Source: Prorocentrum cordatum (lineage: Eukaryota > Sar > Dinophyceae > Prorocentrales > Prorocentraceae). From it: a DNA stretch of 64,000 bases. Positions 1 through 10,743 of this stretch are shown one piece after another. The first letter of the stretch is position 1, and each line of letters starts with the position of its first letter. The DNA is taken from NCBI GenBank assembly GCA_963575745.1, contig CAUYUJ010011503.1:254001-318000 (forward strand), written 5' to 3'. Made by a program: the position numbers and the translations under genes. Below the pieces are notes generated by a model, which saw only the letters and a program-made list of their open reading frames with translations, was not told the origin of the DNA and did no database searches.

Positions 1-351
1 CCATATTGCCCTTCTTTCCAATTATCCTCATGGCTCCACTCTTCTTCTCTCGTACCCCTCTGCTTCCCTTTCCTCCCTCCCCCTCTTTTTGGCATCCATG
101 CCGTTTTCCGTCGCAATCCTTCTCGACAGTACGGTTTCAGCAAGCAGCGGGTGCGTGCAAACGCTTGTCATAACGGAAGATTTCCTTTTTTTGGTTTGAT
201 CTCCTCTGCTTTCTTCCCCCTCCCCTTCCCATTATGTGCCCGTGTCTGTCACCATCAAAATTCCCTGACTTCCCCTTGTCCCCCCCTGCTTTTCTATTCT
301 CCCTCCCCCTTCAGCTTCTTTATCCTCCCCTCCTCCCGAAGCTCACGTCAG
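1..351 (+). other. 3' part of an upstream intron, pyrimidine-rich
   Basis: This stretch is mostly C/T with long pyrimidine runs at about 40-90 and 260-340. It ends in CACGTCAG directly before the first recognised exon, so it reads as the polypyrimidine tract and acceptor of an intron that begins left of the window. Small open frames across it have no recognisable domain. Confidence 0.5.
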
Positions 352-409
352 GTGGGAATCGGGCTGGTCAGTTCCGAAGAAGACTTGGTGCTGCAAGAAC
401 GCGAACAAG
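352..409 (+). CDS. Exon a of the Cys/Trp-repeat gene
   Basis: After an AG acceptor at 350-351, base 352 completes a codon and 19 codons follow. They read WESGWSVPKKTWCC then KNANK, which is the W-x2-G-W-S-x2-K-K-x-W-C-C half of the repeat. The exon ends AACAAG before GCGCAT, a GC donor. Joining to exon b turns NANK into NANKGC, which restores the GC of the repeat exactly. A long pyrimidine tract precedes the acceptor. The exon starts mid-repeat, so an upstream exon ending in two bases of a codon is expected outside the window. Confidence 0.8.
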
Positions 410-1638
410 GCGCATCGATTTTGTGGGAGATTGCGGTGTCTGGCGTTGTCCGGTTTATTTACAGCCGAGGAGGAGGATCAGGAGGAGCAAATTCAGGTTT
501 CTGAGGTTTGTAGCGGTTCGATATCCGCAGGCCTAGCATACTGATCCCCTCCCTCCTAGTGGGCGCGCGCGTGTACCAGGCACGAGAAGCGCCAGCGATT
601 CCCCTTCAGGGTGCGGTGTGCCTTCCCCTTGCCGGGAACCTTACCAAAGAGGCGTCACGGCAAGCAACTCCAGGTGCCCCAGGGCAGCATTTTATGTTTT
701 TTTTTTGCGGTGGCAAGGACGCTTCCTCTTCTCCTTGTCACCCCCGCCATGCGTGGCCAGGCCCGTCCTGGGGCCCAGGGATGGTGCACAGACCCTTCTG
801 GCCTCGGCCAAGATGGCCCTGGCGTGTACACCACGCCATGCGCACAGGGCGGCCCTGGCCGACCGTGGTGGTGGTGTCTCTGCCTGCGATTCGGGGTGGG
901 CCAGGCGACTACGACGCGTGCCGCCCGCGTGCGGAGAGGCGGGGATCAGTCAAGGCTGCCGCCCGAGTGCGGGTGCGGCCTATGCCTGGTTTTGCAGACC
1001 CCCTCCTCCAATTCTGCTGCTCCCTCCTGCACCGCCAGAGCGCAGGATGAAAAGATGCCGATGTAGTCTTTTGCCTGGATATTCATAATCCCTGCAAGAT
1101 GTTCCGATGTAGTATCATGGTCAATGGGCTCCGCAGAGGACATGGGGAAGAAGGGATCATGCCGTCAAACATACACTAGGGTAACTCTGAAGGGAGGACG
1201 CCGGCCCGCCGGCCGACGCACGCGCGCGCCGCAGGCTCGCTCTTTTCCGTTTCCCTAGAGCCAAAATGGTATAGCTGCGGAAGCAGAAGCAGTCAGTTCA
1301 TCGGGCAGTGCGCGCAAGGCAAAGGAGCGGAAAGGGCTAAAGGATGGTGTACAGAATGGTGGTGCGGAAGGGGTGCATTGACTGATCTCGCTGCCCGTCC
1401 CTCGTCGTCACGGCTGGAACCGCCGAGAACGCGCCCTGGAAAAGGCCCGGGGAGCACCGATATCGGTACGTTTTTGCACACCCCAGCGAATCCGTATCCA
1501 CCGCCGCTGGAGTCGTGCTTCGGGGCAAGGGGGAGGGGTGAATTTGCGGATGACGGCCGAACCCCTGCGGGCGGGAAGACGTCAAAATCCACCATGATTG
1601 CGAAGGCCTTACGGCCGGTGCCGCCGACCCTGAATGGA

Positions 1639-1713
<75 letters not shown>
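1639..1713. repeat. (GAC)n trinucleotide tract
   Basis: About 24 uninterrupted GAC units followed by GAG. It lies immediately left of a block of the degenerate 15-bp repeat. Poly-Asp and poly-Ser open frames across it are artefacts. Confidence 0.95.
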
Positions 1714-1965
1714 TGCTCTTGGGGGCCTTTTGGGGGTAGTTTGTGGGCCTCTTGGGACGCTTTGAGGGGCCGCTTGGAAGCCTCGTGGGGGCCTCTTGGG
1801 GCTTCCTGGGGGTCCCTTGGAGGGGGCCTGGGGCGTCTTGGAGGCTTCTTGGACGGTCTTGGGGCTATCTTGGGCGTTTTCGGCCGATCTTTGGGCGACT
1901 CGGGGCCCTCTTGGGCCGTCTCGGGGGCCATCTTGGGCATTCGGACCTCATTTGGTTCGAAGTTT
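1714..1965. repeat. Degenerate 15-bp GC-rich repeat, block 1
   Basis: Short imperfect units of the form CTTGGGGGCCTC recur about every 15 bases, so translation gives a 5-residue cycle such as GASWG/PLG. The same family occurs at about 3.9-4.4, 17.2-17.8 and 25.2-25.5 kb, with related CTCCTGGGGC blocks at 44.4-45.1 and 45.9-46.5 kb. Confidence 0.8.
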
Positions 1966-1992
1966 CTAGGCCGCCCGAGGAAAAATTATAGA

Positions 1993-2308
1993 CGTTTCGC
2001 GTATCCCCACCAATACGAAGCGCTGTGGATACGATGCCTACGCGATGGACAAGAAGTATAACTTCCGCATCGACTGGGCAACGGTACGGTCCGAACACAT
2101 GCGCCACACCAGGACCGACGGCACGGGCAAGGGCAGCCACCAGCAGAGCAGCTGGTATGACCGGGCTGAGAGCTCCTGGGACGCCTGGGACAACTGGCAG
2201 AGTGGTTGGAGCTCTGGCTGGCACGACGACCAGTGGCAGTCAGGAGGCAAGCGTGGTGGCGGCAGGCCAGACGATCGTGGCGAGAAGAGACAACGGTGGG
2301 GCGACTGA
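1993..2308 (+). CDS. Candidate terminal coding exon, Trp/Gly/Asp/Ser-rich protein
   Basis: After TTATAG at about 1,987-1,992 an open frame runs to a TGA at 2,306-2,308. An ATG lies at 2,045. The reading starts near DVSRIPTNTKRCGYDAYAMD and becomes rich in Trp, Ser, Gln, Asp and Gly (SSWDAWDNWQSGWSSGWHDD), ending with a basic Gly/Arg tail (GGKRGGGRPDDRGEKRQRW). Third positions are mostly G or C and the composition is not explained by a tandem repeat, unlike most open frames here. No domain is recognised; the tail resembles RGG-type RNA-binding tails (inference). It sits inside intron 1 of the large gene on the same strand, so it would be a nested gene, a retrocopy or a fortuitous frame. Any upstream exons were not found. 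Confidence 0.4.
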
Positions 2309-3920
2309 GCCCCCCCATCCCCAAGATATTCAGGTGCAGCGTCCGATTTCCACACTCTGTGCAGCCTTCAGCTGCCTCCCTGGGTTACGTTTCATATACT
2401 CGCGTGGCGGCCTTCAGCCGCCCTCCCTGGTACACGCGCTTCCTGCCTTTGGACCCAAGTGTGTTTACCAGCAGTACCGTGTGCATGACTGCGCTGGGGC
2501 GTGTTGCGTGCAGGCCATAGTTGGCCCCTGGCCCCGCTGTAGTTGTTTTCGCCTATGGCCCTGTCGGACTTCGTCCCCCGGCCTCGCGGCTCTGTGACCG
2601 ACGCAAAGATGGCTTCGCCTCGTCACTGTCCAGAACCGCACTCTCACTCCCTGGGTTTCTTTATTAAGGTACAGCGGCCTTCAGCTGGTTTTTTCTGCTA
2701 TTCCCTGGGAGCGACCTTGGCCGGGTGGCGTCCCGACAGCGGGTTTCGAACGCGTGACCAGATGGTGCACTTCTGAGCCGTTGAGGTACGCCTCCGGCAC
2801 GGTGGCGTGGTGTGCCCACCCGTAAGGACGTTGTTGCCGCGCCCGGACGCAGGGTCGCAGTTGCGCACCCACCTGCGCGCACCGGTCACAGTGTTGCCGC
2901 GGGTGGTCAGCGGACTGAGCTTATACCTGTGCCTAGTGCGTACGCCTGCTTCTTTTGTTGGCCGCCAGTTCCTGTTGCCCGGACTGACATCATCTCATCG
3001 TCGCTCCCCCGCTCTACCTGGATGAGCGGCCCTTAGCTCCCTGGGCTTCTTCGTGACCGCTGGTTGTTGCTTCGGCTGCAGCTGGTAAGCGGCAGCACAG
3101 TTTTCCCAGAGCGCCATTTTCTTACACTTCGCTCTTGGTACGCCAGGGTACCAAGGATAGGCGTGGCTCTGTGTATGCTTGTCACGTTAGATGCTCCCTG
3201 GTACGCGTTCCTGCTCGTATCTTTGGTTGCTAGTCGCCTGCGACTTGTGCCGGGTAGAAGATTGGGACAGTTGTACCTTCCGCGTAGCGTCACATCATGT
3301 TACCTGATGGCTCGCTTGCGAACGCATCTCTGTTCGAGGTTGTCTTCCCGGGCCTGACGTGCCTTGCTCGGTTACAGACACCACGAATTTCGCGCCAGTT
3401 TGGCTGCGTTGGCGCGTACTCTGAAGCTGCGACGGGTCGGTGCTGTCAGAGTCCAACCTCTCCCTACGGTATGCAGTCAGGCGACAGCTTGCGCGTCTCT
3501 CGGACGCTTCTGCTTGAGCATGGTTCAGACACCCTGGGACTCTATGGTACGCCATTCGCTGCGCCGAGGTTTGCAGATTTCCTACTGTTCCGACAGTGTA
3601 CCCAAGCGGCGTACTGCTTGGCCATGGCCTCAGACACCTTAAGGTTATTTGCATCGCGCCATTTTGGCAGCGTTGTTATAGACTCCCTGGGTGCAGGTCC
3701 CTGGGCGTCAGACACCCTGGGTTGCAGCACCCTTGCGCCCGCCGCCCCGGCGCCGGCCGCGGCCCGCGCGCGCGTCCGGCCAACTAGTTTCGGCCGCAGC
3801 CCGACCGTTACTCGCCGCCGCTGGCGCTTCCGCCCGCGGCTGTACACGAAAAAAATTGAAAAACAGTATTCCCACCAGCCCGTCCAGAAACGACGCCCAG
3901 GCGAGTAGAGGGTCGTCCTG
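2309..3920. other. No gene recognised; recurrent CTCCCTGG motif
   Basis: No supported coding region. The words CTCCCTGG, TTCCCTGG or CACCCTGG recur about ten times (for example near 2,378, 2,422, 2,646, 3,039, 3,190, 3,689 and 3,714), often with TTCAGC nearby, suggesting a very degenerate tandem or dispersed repeat. Confidence 0.4.
2726..2792 (-). tRNA. tRNA-like relic (pseudogene or SINE head)
   Basis: On the minus strand the segment begins GGCGTAC and ends GGACGCC, which can pair as a nearly complete acceptor stem. It contains an A-box-like TACCTCAACGG and a B-box-like GTTCGAAACC. It is only 67 nt, the anticodon stem does not fold cleanly and the T stem is imperfect. I therefore treat it as a decayed tRNA or tRNA-derived short element, not a working gene. 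Confidence 0.25.
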
Positions 3921-3924
3921 AGGG

Positions 3925-4400
3925 GCTTTTCGGCGTCTTGGGCGCCTCGGGGGGGCCTCTGTGGGCCGTTCGGGGTCCTCTTTGGGGCCTCCTGGGGGCC
4001 TCTTGTGGCCTCTTGGGGCCATCCTGGAGTCATCTCAATCAGTGCCCCCTCCCAAGAGGCCAACATGTGGCTAAAACCTTAGTGCAAACAGTGGTTTGAC
4101 ATTATCGCCGAGGCCTCTGGGAGCACCTTGGGTGCCTCTGGGGGGTCTCTTGGGGCTCTTGGGGGTCTCTTGGGGGCCTCCTGGGGGCCTCTTGGGGGGC
4201 CTCTTGGGGCCATCATGGGGCCATCCTGCGGCCTCTTGGGGCATCCTGGGGGCCTCTTGCGGCCATCGTGGAGGAAATCGATCAAAGAAGAGGGGAGCTT
4301 TAATTAGCGGTGCCCCCTCAGAAGGCCAAAATGGGGCCCAAACCATGGTAAAATCAATGATTTTGGCATCCTCGCCGAGGCCTTTTTGGACGCTCTGACC
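3925..4400. repeat. Degenerate 15-bp GC-rich repeat, block 2
   Basis: Same CTTGGGGCCTC-type units as block 1, dense at 3,940-4,030 and 4,105-4,265. A related spacer ('TTTTGGC..CC') separates the two dense parts. Long open frames on both strands are period artefacts. Confidence 0.8.
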
Positions 4401-4409
4401 GCTCCCCGC

Positions 4410-4640
4410 CCCTTCTGTCCAGGTCAGTGGGGAGGGGGTAGGGGGAGGGGTAAACCCTTCCCCGAAGGGGAACAGGGAGGGGTGGAAGAGGAAACGCCCT
4501 AAACCACCGACGCCCAGAGGGCTGGTGGGACTAATCTGCCCCCCATCACCCCCCCCGGGACCCCCCCCGGGACCCGCCCCGGGACCCCCCCCCTGGGGAA
4601 GGGGTCAAAGGGAAGGGGCTTTCCTTCGACCCGATTACGA
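4410..4640. repeat. G/C-tract and GGGACCC palindrome block
   Basis: Contains TTCCCCGAAGGGGAA, a perfect short palindrome, and at about 4,545-4,595 repeated CCCGGGACCC units separated by C-runs. Runs of four or more G or C make quadruplex or hairpin structures plausible (inference). Confidence 0.6.
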
Positions 4641-5292
4641 CACTGCTAGATTTTTCTCTCGCTCACGAGCTTGAGAAGGAAGCTGCAGGGAAAGGGGACG
4701 ACGGAGGCGACGACCGACGGAGACGACGACTCGAACAGCTAAGCCCCTCGCACACGCCGACTGGGTCGGCGGATTTGCAATCTGGAGCCGGGGTCCAAAC
4801 TTTTTGGGCGTAGACGCGTAGACGTTTCCTGGCGGTCCGCGTCCCAGCTGCTGTTGCCCGGCGCCTCGTGTTTCACGTCACTGACGCACATCGTTCCACT
4901 TTATGCCTGTCTGTCTCTGTCTGTCTCTGTCTGTCTGTGTTTGAAGCCGGCTGGGGGAGTCTGGCGTGGCCCAGTGCTGGTTCCGGCCAGCAGGACAGGC
5001 GGGCAGGTTCGAGGTGCTGGGTTCGGGAACGTTTTTTGTTTTTGTTCGTCCCCCGGGGGCCGTCTTCGGGCCCCTGGGCCGTCAGAAACGGATCTGGGGT
5101 GAAAAATTACACCAGATGGACTCCGGGAGGGGTCCGAGGACCGATTTTGAGCGGATTTGTTGTCATCCCCCCTTTCCTGGCCGATTCCTTGGGCCCCCGA
5201 TCAGTTCAGACACCCTCCAAGTATGTGTGCCTGTCCCCGACTTCTCGTGCGCTCATCCATATGTTTGTCTCCCTCTTGACACCTATCTTCAG

Positions 5293-5363
5293 GGCTGCTT
5301 CACATCGACGACCAGTAACGCCTTCGATTGCGACGCGGGAGTCCAGAAATGGGAGACGGGCTG
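5293..5363 (+). CDS. Exon b of the Cys/Trp-repeat gene
   Basis: The exon follows CTTCAG and starts GGC TGC, read as GCFTSTTSNAFDCDAGVQK followed by WETG and two bases of the next Trp codon. It supplies the GC, the F-D-C-D-A-G core and the start of the next W-x2-G-W. It ends at TG before GTCGAG, a GT donor. Joined to exon c, which starts with G, it gives GW-SVPKKEWCC in frame. Reading through the donor instead loses the K-K-x-W-C-C pattern, which supports splicing here. Confidence 0.85.
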
Positions 5364-5639
5364 GTCGAGCACTTGCTGCCGCCGCTTTGTTTGGCCCGCC
5401 TGCTGCGTGCACCGATCGTCTTGAATTGTGCAGAGCGGTTTTGGCAGTCATGCAATCAGGGATGCGAGTCTACTCACATGTGAAGTTGCGGAGTGTGCCC
5501 ATACTGATCCTCAACCACTTTGTGTTGTGTTAGGTCCTCGTCTCGAATCCGTAGCGCCTGCGTCCTCACTTTCTTCTTGCCTCTTCACGCCCCCCTACCT
5601 TCATTCCCTCTGATCTCCGCATGTCATCATCATCGCCAC

Positions 5640-6010
5640 CATCATCACTGTTTGGACACCATCCTCACACGGTTTGTGGCCCCATAGGGAGCTCCACCGA
5701 AGGCCTCAGTGGAAGAGTCCGTAAGGCGCGCCGTTTCATTTCGGTACACCCGTCACACGGCTCGCTGCCCATGAGGGAGTTCCACCTAAGGTGCGTCCCC
5801 AGCGGTTCCTGGCCCCATAAGGGGCTCCACCGACGCCCCTAGTGCATGCGTCCACATGCGGCTCCCTTATTTCCGGCGCACACCTCATACGTTTCGTGGT
5901 TCTTCGGGAGCTACACATAAGACGTGGGTGCGTCCACATGCGGCTCCCCGCCAACTTCGCCACACACCTCACACGTTCCGTGGTTCATGGGGAGGTCCCG
6001 CATCCTTCGT
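5640..6010. repeat. Degenerate copy of the 90-bp satellite
   Basis: Follows a short ATC/ACC tract at 5,618-5,648. It contains GTGGCCCCATAGGGAGCTCC and GAGCTCCACCGAAGG-like words spaced about 90 bases, clearly the satellite that fills the four elements at 29-43 kb, but far more diverged. Neither element terminus (CCCAACCAT or GGTTGGGTCC) was found beside it. Confidence 0.75.
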
Positions 6011-6413
6011 CCCATCTACTTTGCGGTAGTCACATTTGCATCTGGTCGGGTCTTGCGCCAGTATACCAGTATACGCAGCTTTGTTATTGGGCTCGGCTGA
6101 CAATTGCAGTGCGCGTCATTTTACAGGTCTTGTATCGCACCGCGTCTGTTGGCGCATGCACATCCGCGCCCAACCGTATGAACACGCATGTATGTTTGAT
6201 CAATTTTCTGAAAACGAAGTGCACACAAGTGCGGCTTGGCTAGTTGAGAACCGCTGGCATCCCAAAAAGCAGGTAGTGGCGCGTGTCGGAGGTGAGGGGG
6301 TGAGATCGAAGTGGAACGGAGAGCCCCCCTACTGGGAATCGATTTCGATTTCGTGTTCGTGCGTGCCGTGCGGGCGAGGCGAAGCTGCGTGGGCGGGCGA
6401 GAGAAAGTCTCCT

Positions 6414-6587
6414 GTGGCTGAGGCGCGGCCGGACCAATTGTCTCCCTTCCGGGCTGCCGGGGCCCCGCGGTGTCCCGCCCGTGTCTCGCTGGTGTCCCGT
6501 GTGGCTGAGGCGCGGCCAGACCAAATGTCTCCCTTCCGGGCGGCCGGGGCCCCGCGGTGTCCCGCCGGTGTCCCGTCGGTGTCCCGA
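6414..6587. repeat. 87-bp tandem duplication
   Basis: Two copies starting GTGGCTGAGGCGCGGCC at 6,414 and 6,501, differing at few positions and both containing GGGGCCCCGCGGTGTCCC. Confidence 0.85.
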
Positions 6588-6589
6588 TT

Positions 6590-6600
6590 ATGATGATGAG

Positions 6601-6665
<65 letters not shown>

Positions 6666-6685
6666 CGATGTTGATGTTTTATTTT
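6590..6685. repeat. (GAT)n tract
   Basis: GATGAT units, nearly perfect over about 70 bases and then imperfect. It leads directly into the 12-bp minisatellite, which also contains GAT. Confidence 0.9.
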
Positions 6686-7525
6686 GATGATCGATAGTGA
6701 GATCGGTAGTGATATCGATTGTGAGATCGAACGTGAGATCGAATGTTAGATCGCTTGTGAGATCGATTGTGAGATCGATTGTGAGACCGAATGTGAGATC
6801 GATAATGAGATCGATAGTGAGATCGATTGTGAGGCCGAATGGGATATCGATTGTGAGATCGATTGTGATATCGATAGTGAGATCGATAGTGAGACCGATA
6901 GTGAGATCGATTGTGGAATCTATCGGTTGTGAGTTCGATTGTGATATCGATAGTGAGATCGATAGTGAGACCGAATGTGAGATCGATTGTGGAATCTAAT
7001 GTGAGATCGATAGTCAGATCGATTGTGAGATCGATCGATTGAGTTAGTAGTGAGATCACTATCGGTAATGAGATCGATAGTGATTTCGATAGTGAGATCG
7101 ATGATGAGACCGAATGTAGGATCGGTTGTGAGTTCGGTTGTGATATCGATAGTGAGATCGATAGTGAGATCGATAATGAGATCGAAAGTGAGTTCGATAG
7201 AGAGATCGATAGTGAGGCCGAATGCGAGATCGATTGTGAGATCGATTGTGATATCGATAGTGAGATCGATAGTAAGACCGAATGTGAGATCGATAATGAT
7301 ATTGATAGTGAGTTTGATCGTGAGATCGATAGTCAGATCGAATGCGAGATCGATTGTGATATCGATTGCGAGATCGATAGCGAGACCGAAATTGAGATCG
7401 ATTGTGGGATCGATTGTGAGATTGATTGTGAGCTCGATAGTCAGATCGATTGTGAGATCTATGGATTGAGATCGAATGTGAGATCGGTAGTGAGTTCGAT
7501 AGTGAGATCGATCGAGTGCGACGTT
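6686..7525. repeat. 12-bp minisatellite, consensus GTGAGATCGATA
   Basis: About 70 units of GTGAGATCGATA/T with scattered variants (GTGATATCGATA, GTGAGACCGAAT, GTGAGTTCGATA). Most units carry ATCGAT and GATC. The period is a multiple of three, so both strands stay open for long stretches and encode 4-residue cycles with no functional meaning. Confidence 0.95.
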
Positions 7526-10500
7526 GGTCCCTCCCCCCCCCTCACCTCCTTATCACCCGAAGGGTGGTCTATGCGGTATGTCGTGTATATGGCGCGTGTC
7601 GCCCGCCTTCGTGTGGGAAGAGTCTCGCCTCCAGGTCGAAATGGTTCGATTACGATTTCGTTGTCCCAAGTGCTGTGTTGTTAGAGTACGGTTGCCACAT
7701 TGCGTCACGATTGCCGCGGTTCTCTACCCCGTTCGTCGTCATTGCTTTTGGGGCATTCGCAGCTGCCTTGAACGACCTGAAACCACAGCAGCTCTGCTGA
7801 AGCATTTTCTTTGACGCAGCTGGTTTGGATATGAATTCCAGACTAGAGGCCATCACGCTCAGTTTCTGGAGGCATTCTTTTGATCCCTTGGCGGCAGCGG
7901 GCGTGACGTTGGGTTGGGAGAGGGGGGGAGGGGCCCGTCACGTCACGATGCGCGCCGGCGCTGGCGCGAATCGTGATGTGACCAGGGGGGGGGGCCGCAG
8001 GGCTAGTCACGAGCGTGATCGCCGCCGGGGGCCCGAAGACAGTCGCGCTTCGCGCGTCGCGGTCTGGGCCAGAGCGGTCGCCCCTCTGCATAGGAGACGG
8101 CGCGCGGGCGCGAGAGCGCAAAGACCACCGTTCTTTCTGCACCGTGGGGCGATGCGCGAAGTTACATGACTCCTCTGCCTCCGTCTTCCTCCTCCTCCTC
8201 CGCCCCTTCTGCCTCCTCTTCCTCCTCCTGTACTCTGGACGCTGTTGGCATAGGTGTCCTCCGTTGATGCTGCTGTCTCCTCGTTTTTCTCCTCTTCCTT
8301 CCCCTCCTCCTTACCATTGCATTCCTCCCTCCTCCACCGCTCTGGATCTCGAAGATGCCGCTATCATCAATGTCGACTCGTCCTCTAGCGGCGCGCGGCT
8401 CACGACCTGGGGCCGTCGACCGGTCATCCGGTCACAGTGTCGCGCCTGGCGCCTGCGAGGGCACTTCGAGCAGGCCTCGTCCCCTTCCTCTGTCCTCTGC
8501 TGTTCTTCTCCTCCTCCCTTCCTCCTCCTCTTCCCCCTCCCTCCTCCTGCTCCTCCTTCTTTCCTGCCTCAGCTTGCTCCTCCTCCCTCTACTCCCTCTG
8601 TTCGAACGGTACCTGCTCTGCCCATTTGGCCCTTCCTTGATTGGGCCCGCCGCTGTAGTGGCTCAGGCAAGTTTTGCGCCCGTGCCCGCCTTCTTCGTTC
8701 ATTCGACCACCTTCATACCTTTCAGTTCGTCTGCCAGTAAAATATCCGCCTTCATATTCACCTTTTGCATATACTTTTCTAGTTGCGGGGCTTCGGTTGC
8801 AAGACCACGGCCGCAATGGTTTTTCGCTCGCTCCGCATCGGCCGCACAAGCTCCAAGTATCCATCGTTTCCATGACCGCGGTCACACGGCCAGGTGTCCA
8901 CCACGGAGGTCGTCCGCGTTCATCGCGTTCGTGCGCCTCTATTTGTTCACATACGGGGCAACCGCCCCTCCGCCTCCAGGAGCAGCGACGGGGAACGTGC
9001 GCAACCAGTGCCATTTCGAGCGCACGATGCACGAGCGAAGCCTTCAAGGACACAATTATTTTTCCGGGCGCGCGTTGATTGTGTCAGCGCTTTTCGCGGA
9101 ACCGCTCGCTGTGAATGCACCCGCTTGCGGGCGTATCCGCAAATGTCAGACAGTTGCTCGATACGACGTTCACATTTGGGGGATCGGGTGGGGGCCCCGA
9201 GCTTCTGGTGACTGTGTCGCGAGAGCTCTGCGAGGAACGAGCGGAGAAAAACGGGGAAACGATGGGAGGCTTGGCGACTGTGTCGCCAACGTTCCGAGGG
9301 ACAGCGAATCCAAATTGGGAGCGTTCCCGTGACTGTATCACGGGATGCCCGATTATCTGGAGCACCGCAACCACGCGACGAAAACGCGCGCCCAATCTGC
9401 ATATTAGGAGGAAAATCTCCGCGGCAAGGGCCCACGGCGCCTCGGAGGCACACTTCCCGATCAGAGCCGCTGGTGTGGCTCGCCGGCTTCTGGGGCGCTC
9501 GGAAGAGCAACGGTCCGGATGGCTGGCCATCGGGGCGGGCGCGATGGCCATCGCCCGTTGCATCTCTTGCGTGGTCGCACGCGGAGGCCGGGGCAACGCG
9601 CGACACCCCCGCGCCGGGGGCCCGAGCAGCGAGCTCGCGTGTCTTTCCGGAAATGGGCGCAGGAGGTAATGATCTGATCATTGGCGAGCCCAGACCTCAG
9701 CGAGTTCCGCCAGGCGGCCTACGTCTCGGTGCGCCTCACCAGCGCGGCACGCGAGCACGTGGACGAATGGCCGCCAACTGCCCCGATCCAGGGAAGTCTC
9801 ATCAACGGCAACCCAGCGCCGCCGATGACCTTCTCAATGCGCAGGTTGGCCGAGCGGCGGCGCGAAATTGGCGAGAAAGAGCGCGCTTCGAGTGCCAGCG
9901 GCTGCCAGCGCATATGAGCTTCAACATGGCGCAGCAAGGGCGCGTCGACATCCTTCTCGCGCGGCCCGACGTCCTTCGCAACCGGGCGCAGCACGCCGGT
10001 CCATTCATGGCGGGTTACGAGGGCCTCGGATACTTCCTGCAGCGCGCCGTCGGCGCGTCGCGCGCCCAATTGACCGCGACCTTGCAGCACTTGAACGCGA
10101 CGACCCCGCGAGCGCCCAGCAGCTCGCGCACGCGGCGCGCGCGCTGCGGCGGCGGCGGCGCGCGATGAAGGGCCGCCATGCAACCTTGACTCGGCGGCCC
10201 ACTCTGCCCAACTGCACGCCTCGATGGCGGGCGCGCGTGCGCGAGATCAGGGTCGCGGAGCCTGCGAGCTGGGGCGGCGTGGGCCCAGCTCTGCTGGGGT
10301 CGGCATCGAGCCCGCCAGCGCCTGCAGCCGCCGTCAATGCCGTCGCGGCGTCGCCAGCGCAGGGGGCGTTCCTGGTATCAGGTGTTGGGCGCCGACGCTG
10401 ACGAGACCTTTCTTTCGGCGAGGACATTGCCGCGGGCGGCCCCGAGCTGCGGGCCGCCGCTGCGAAACAGCGCGGCGCGCCTATCCTGGGCGCGCGAGCG

Positions 10501-10743
10501 CTCCGAGCCGCTGCGGCGCAGCGTCGACAGCGGCAAATCCGCGCGCCGCGCCCGGAGGGTCATCGGGCGACAGGGCAGGCGCTCAGGCGAGGGCTACCGC
10601 GAATCCCTGAACGACGCATTCGACAACAACCCTTGGGATGCTTCCGCGGGTTTCGGAAGGGGCAAAGGTAGAGGATCAGGGCCGGTCGCGCGGGGTCGGG
10701 CAGCCGAAGCCAGACCGCGGGCCCTGGCGGATCGCGCTTCAGA
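7526..10743. other. No gene recognised; CT-rich block at 8,165-8,600
   Basis: A run of CTC/CCT-rich sequence occupies about 8,165-8,600. Between 9,200 and 9,345 a GACTGTGTCGC word recurs three times, suggesting a small degenerate repeat. From about 9,680 the sequence becomes very GC-rich and may be the 5' part of the copia relic that follows, but I recognise no domain in it. Confidence 0.35.

Larger units (their letters stand above)
410..5292 (+). other. Intron 1 (GC-AG, 4,883 bp)
   Basis: Bounded by GC at 410 and CTTCAG at 5,287-5,292. It holds a GAC tract, two blocks of the degenerate 15-bp family, a candidate nested coding exon, a tRNA-like relic and a GC-rich palindromic block. The right end is pyrimidine-rich. 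From 410 to about 1,638 I see only GC-rich sequence with no supported feature. Confidence 0.75.

Noticed and set aside
8355-9332. 325-residue plus-strand open frame with Leu/Ser-rich start
   Set aside because: It arises from the CT-rich block and then runs through sequence with equally long frames on the other strand; no domain.
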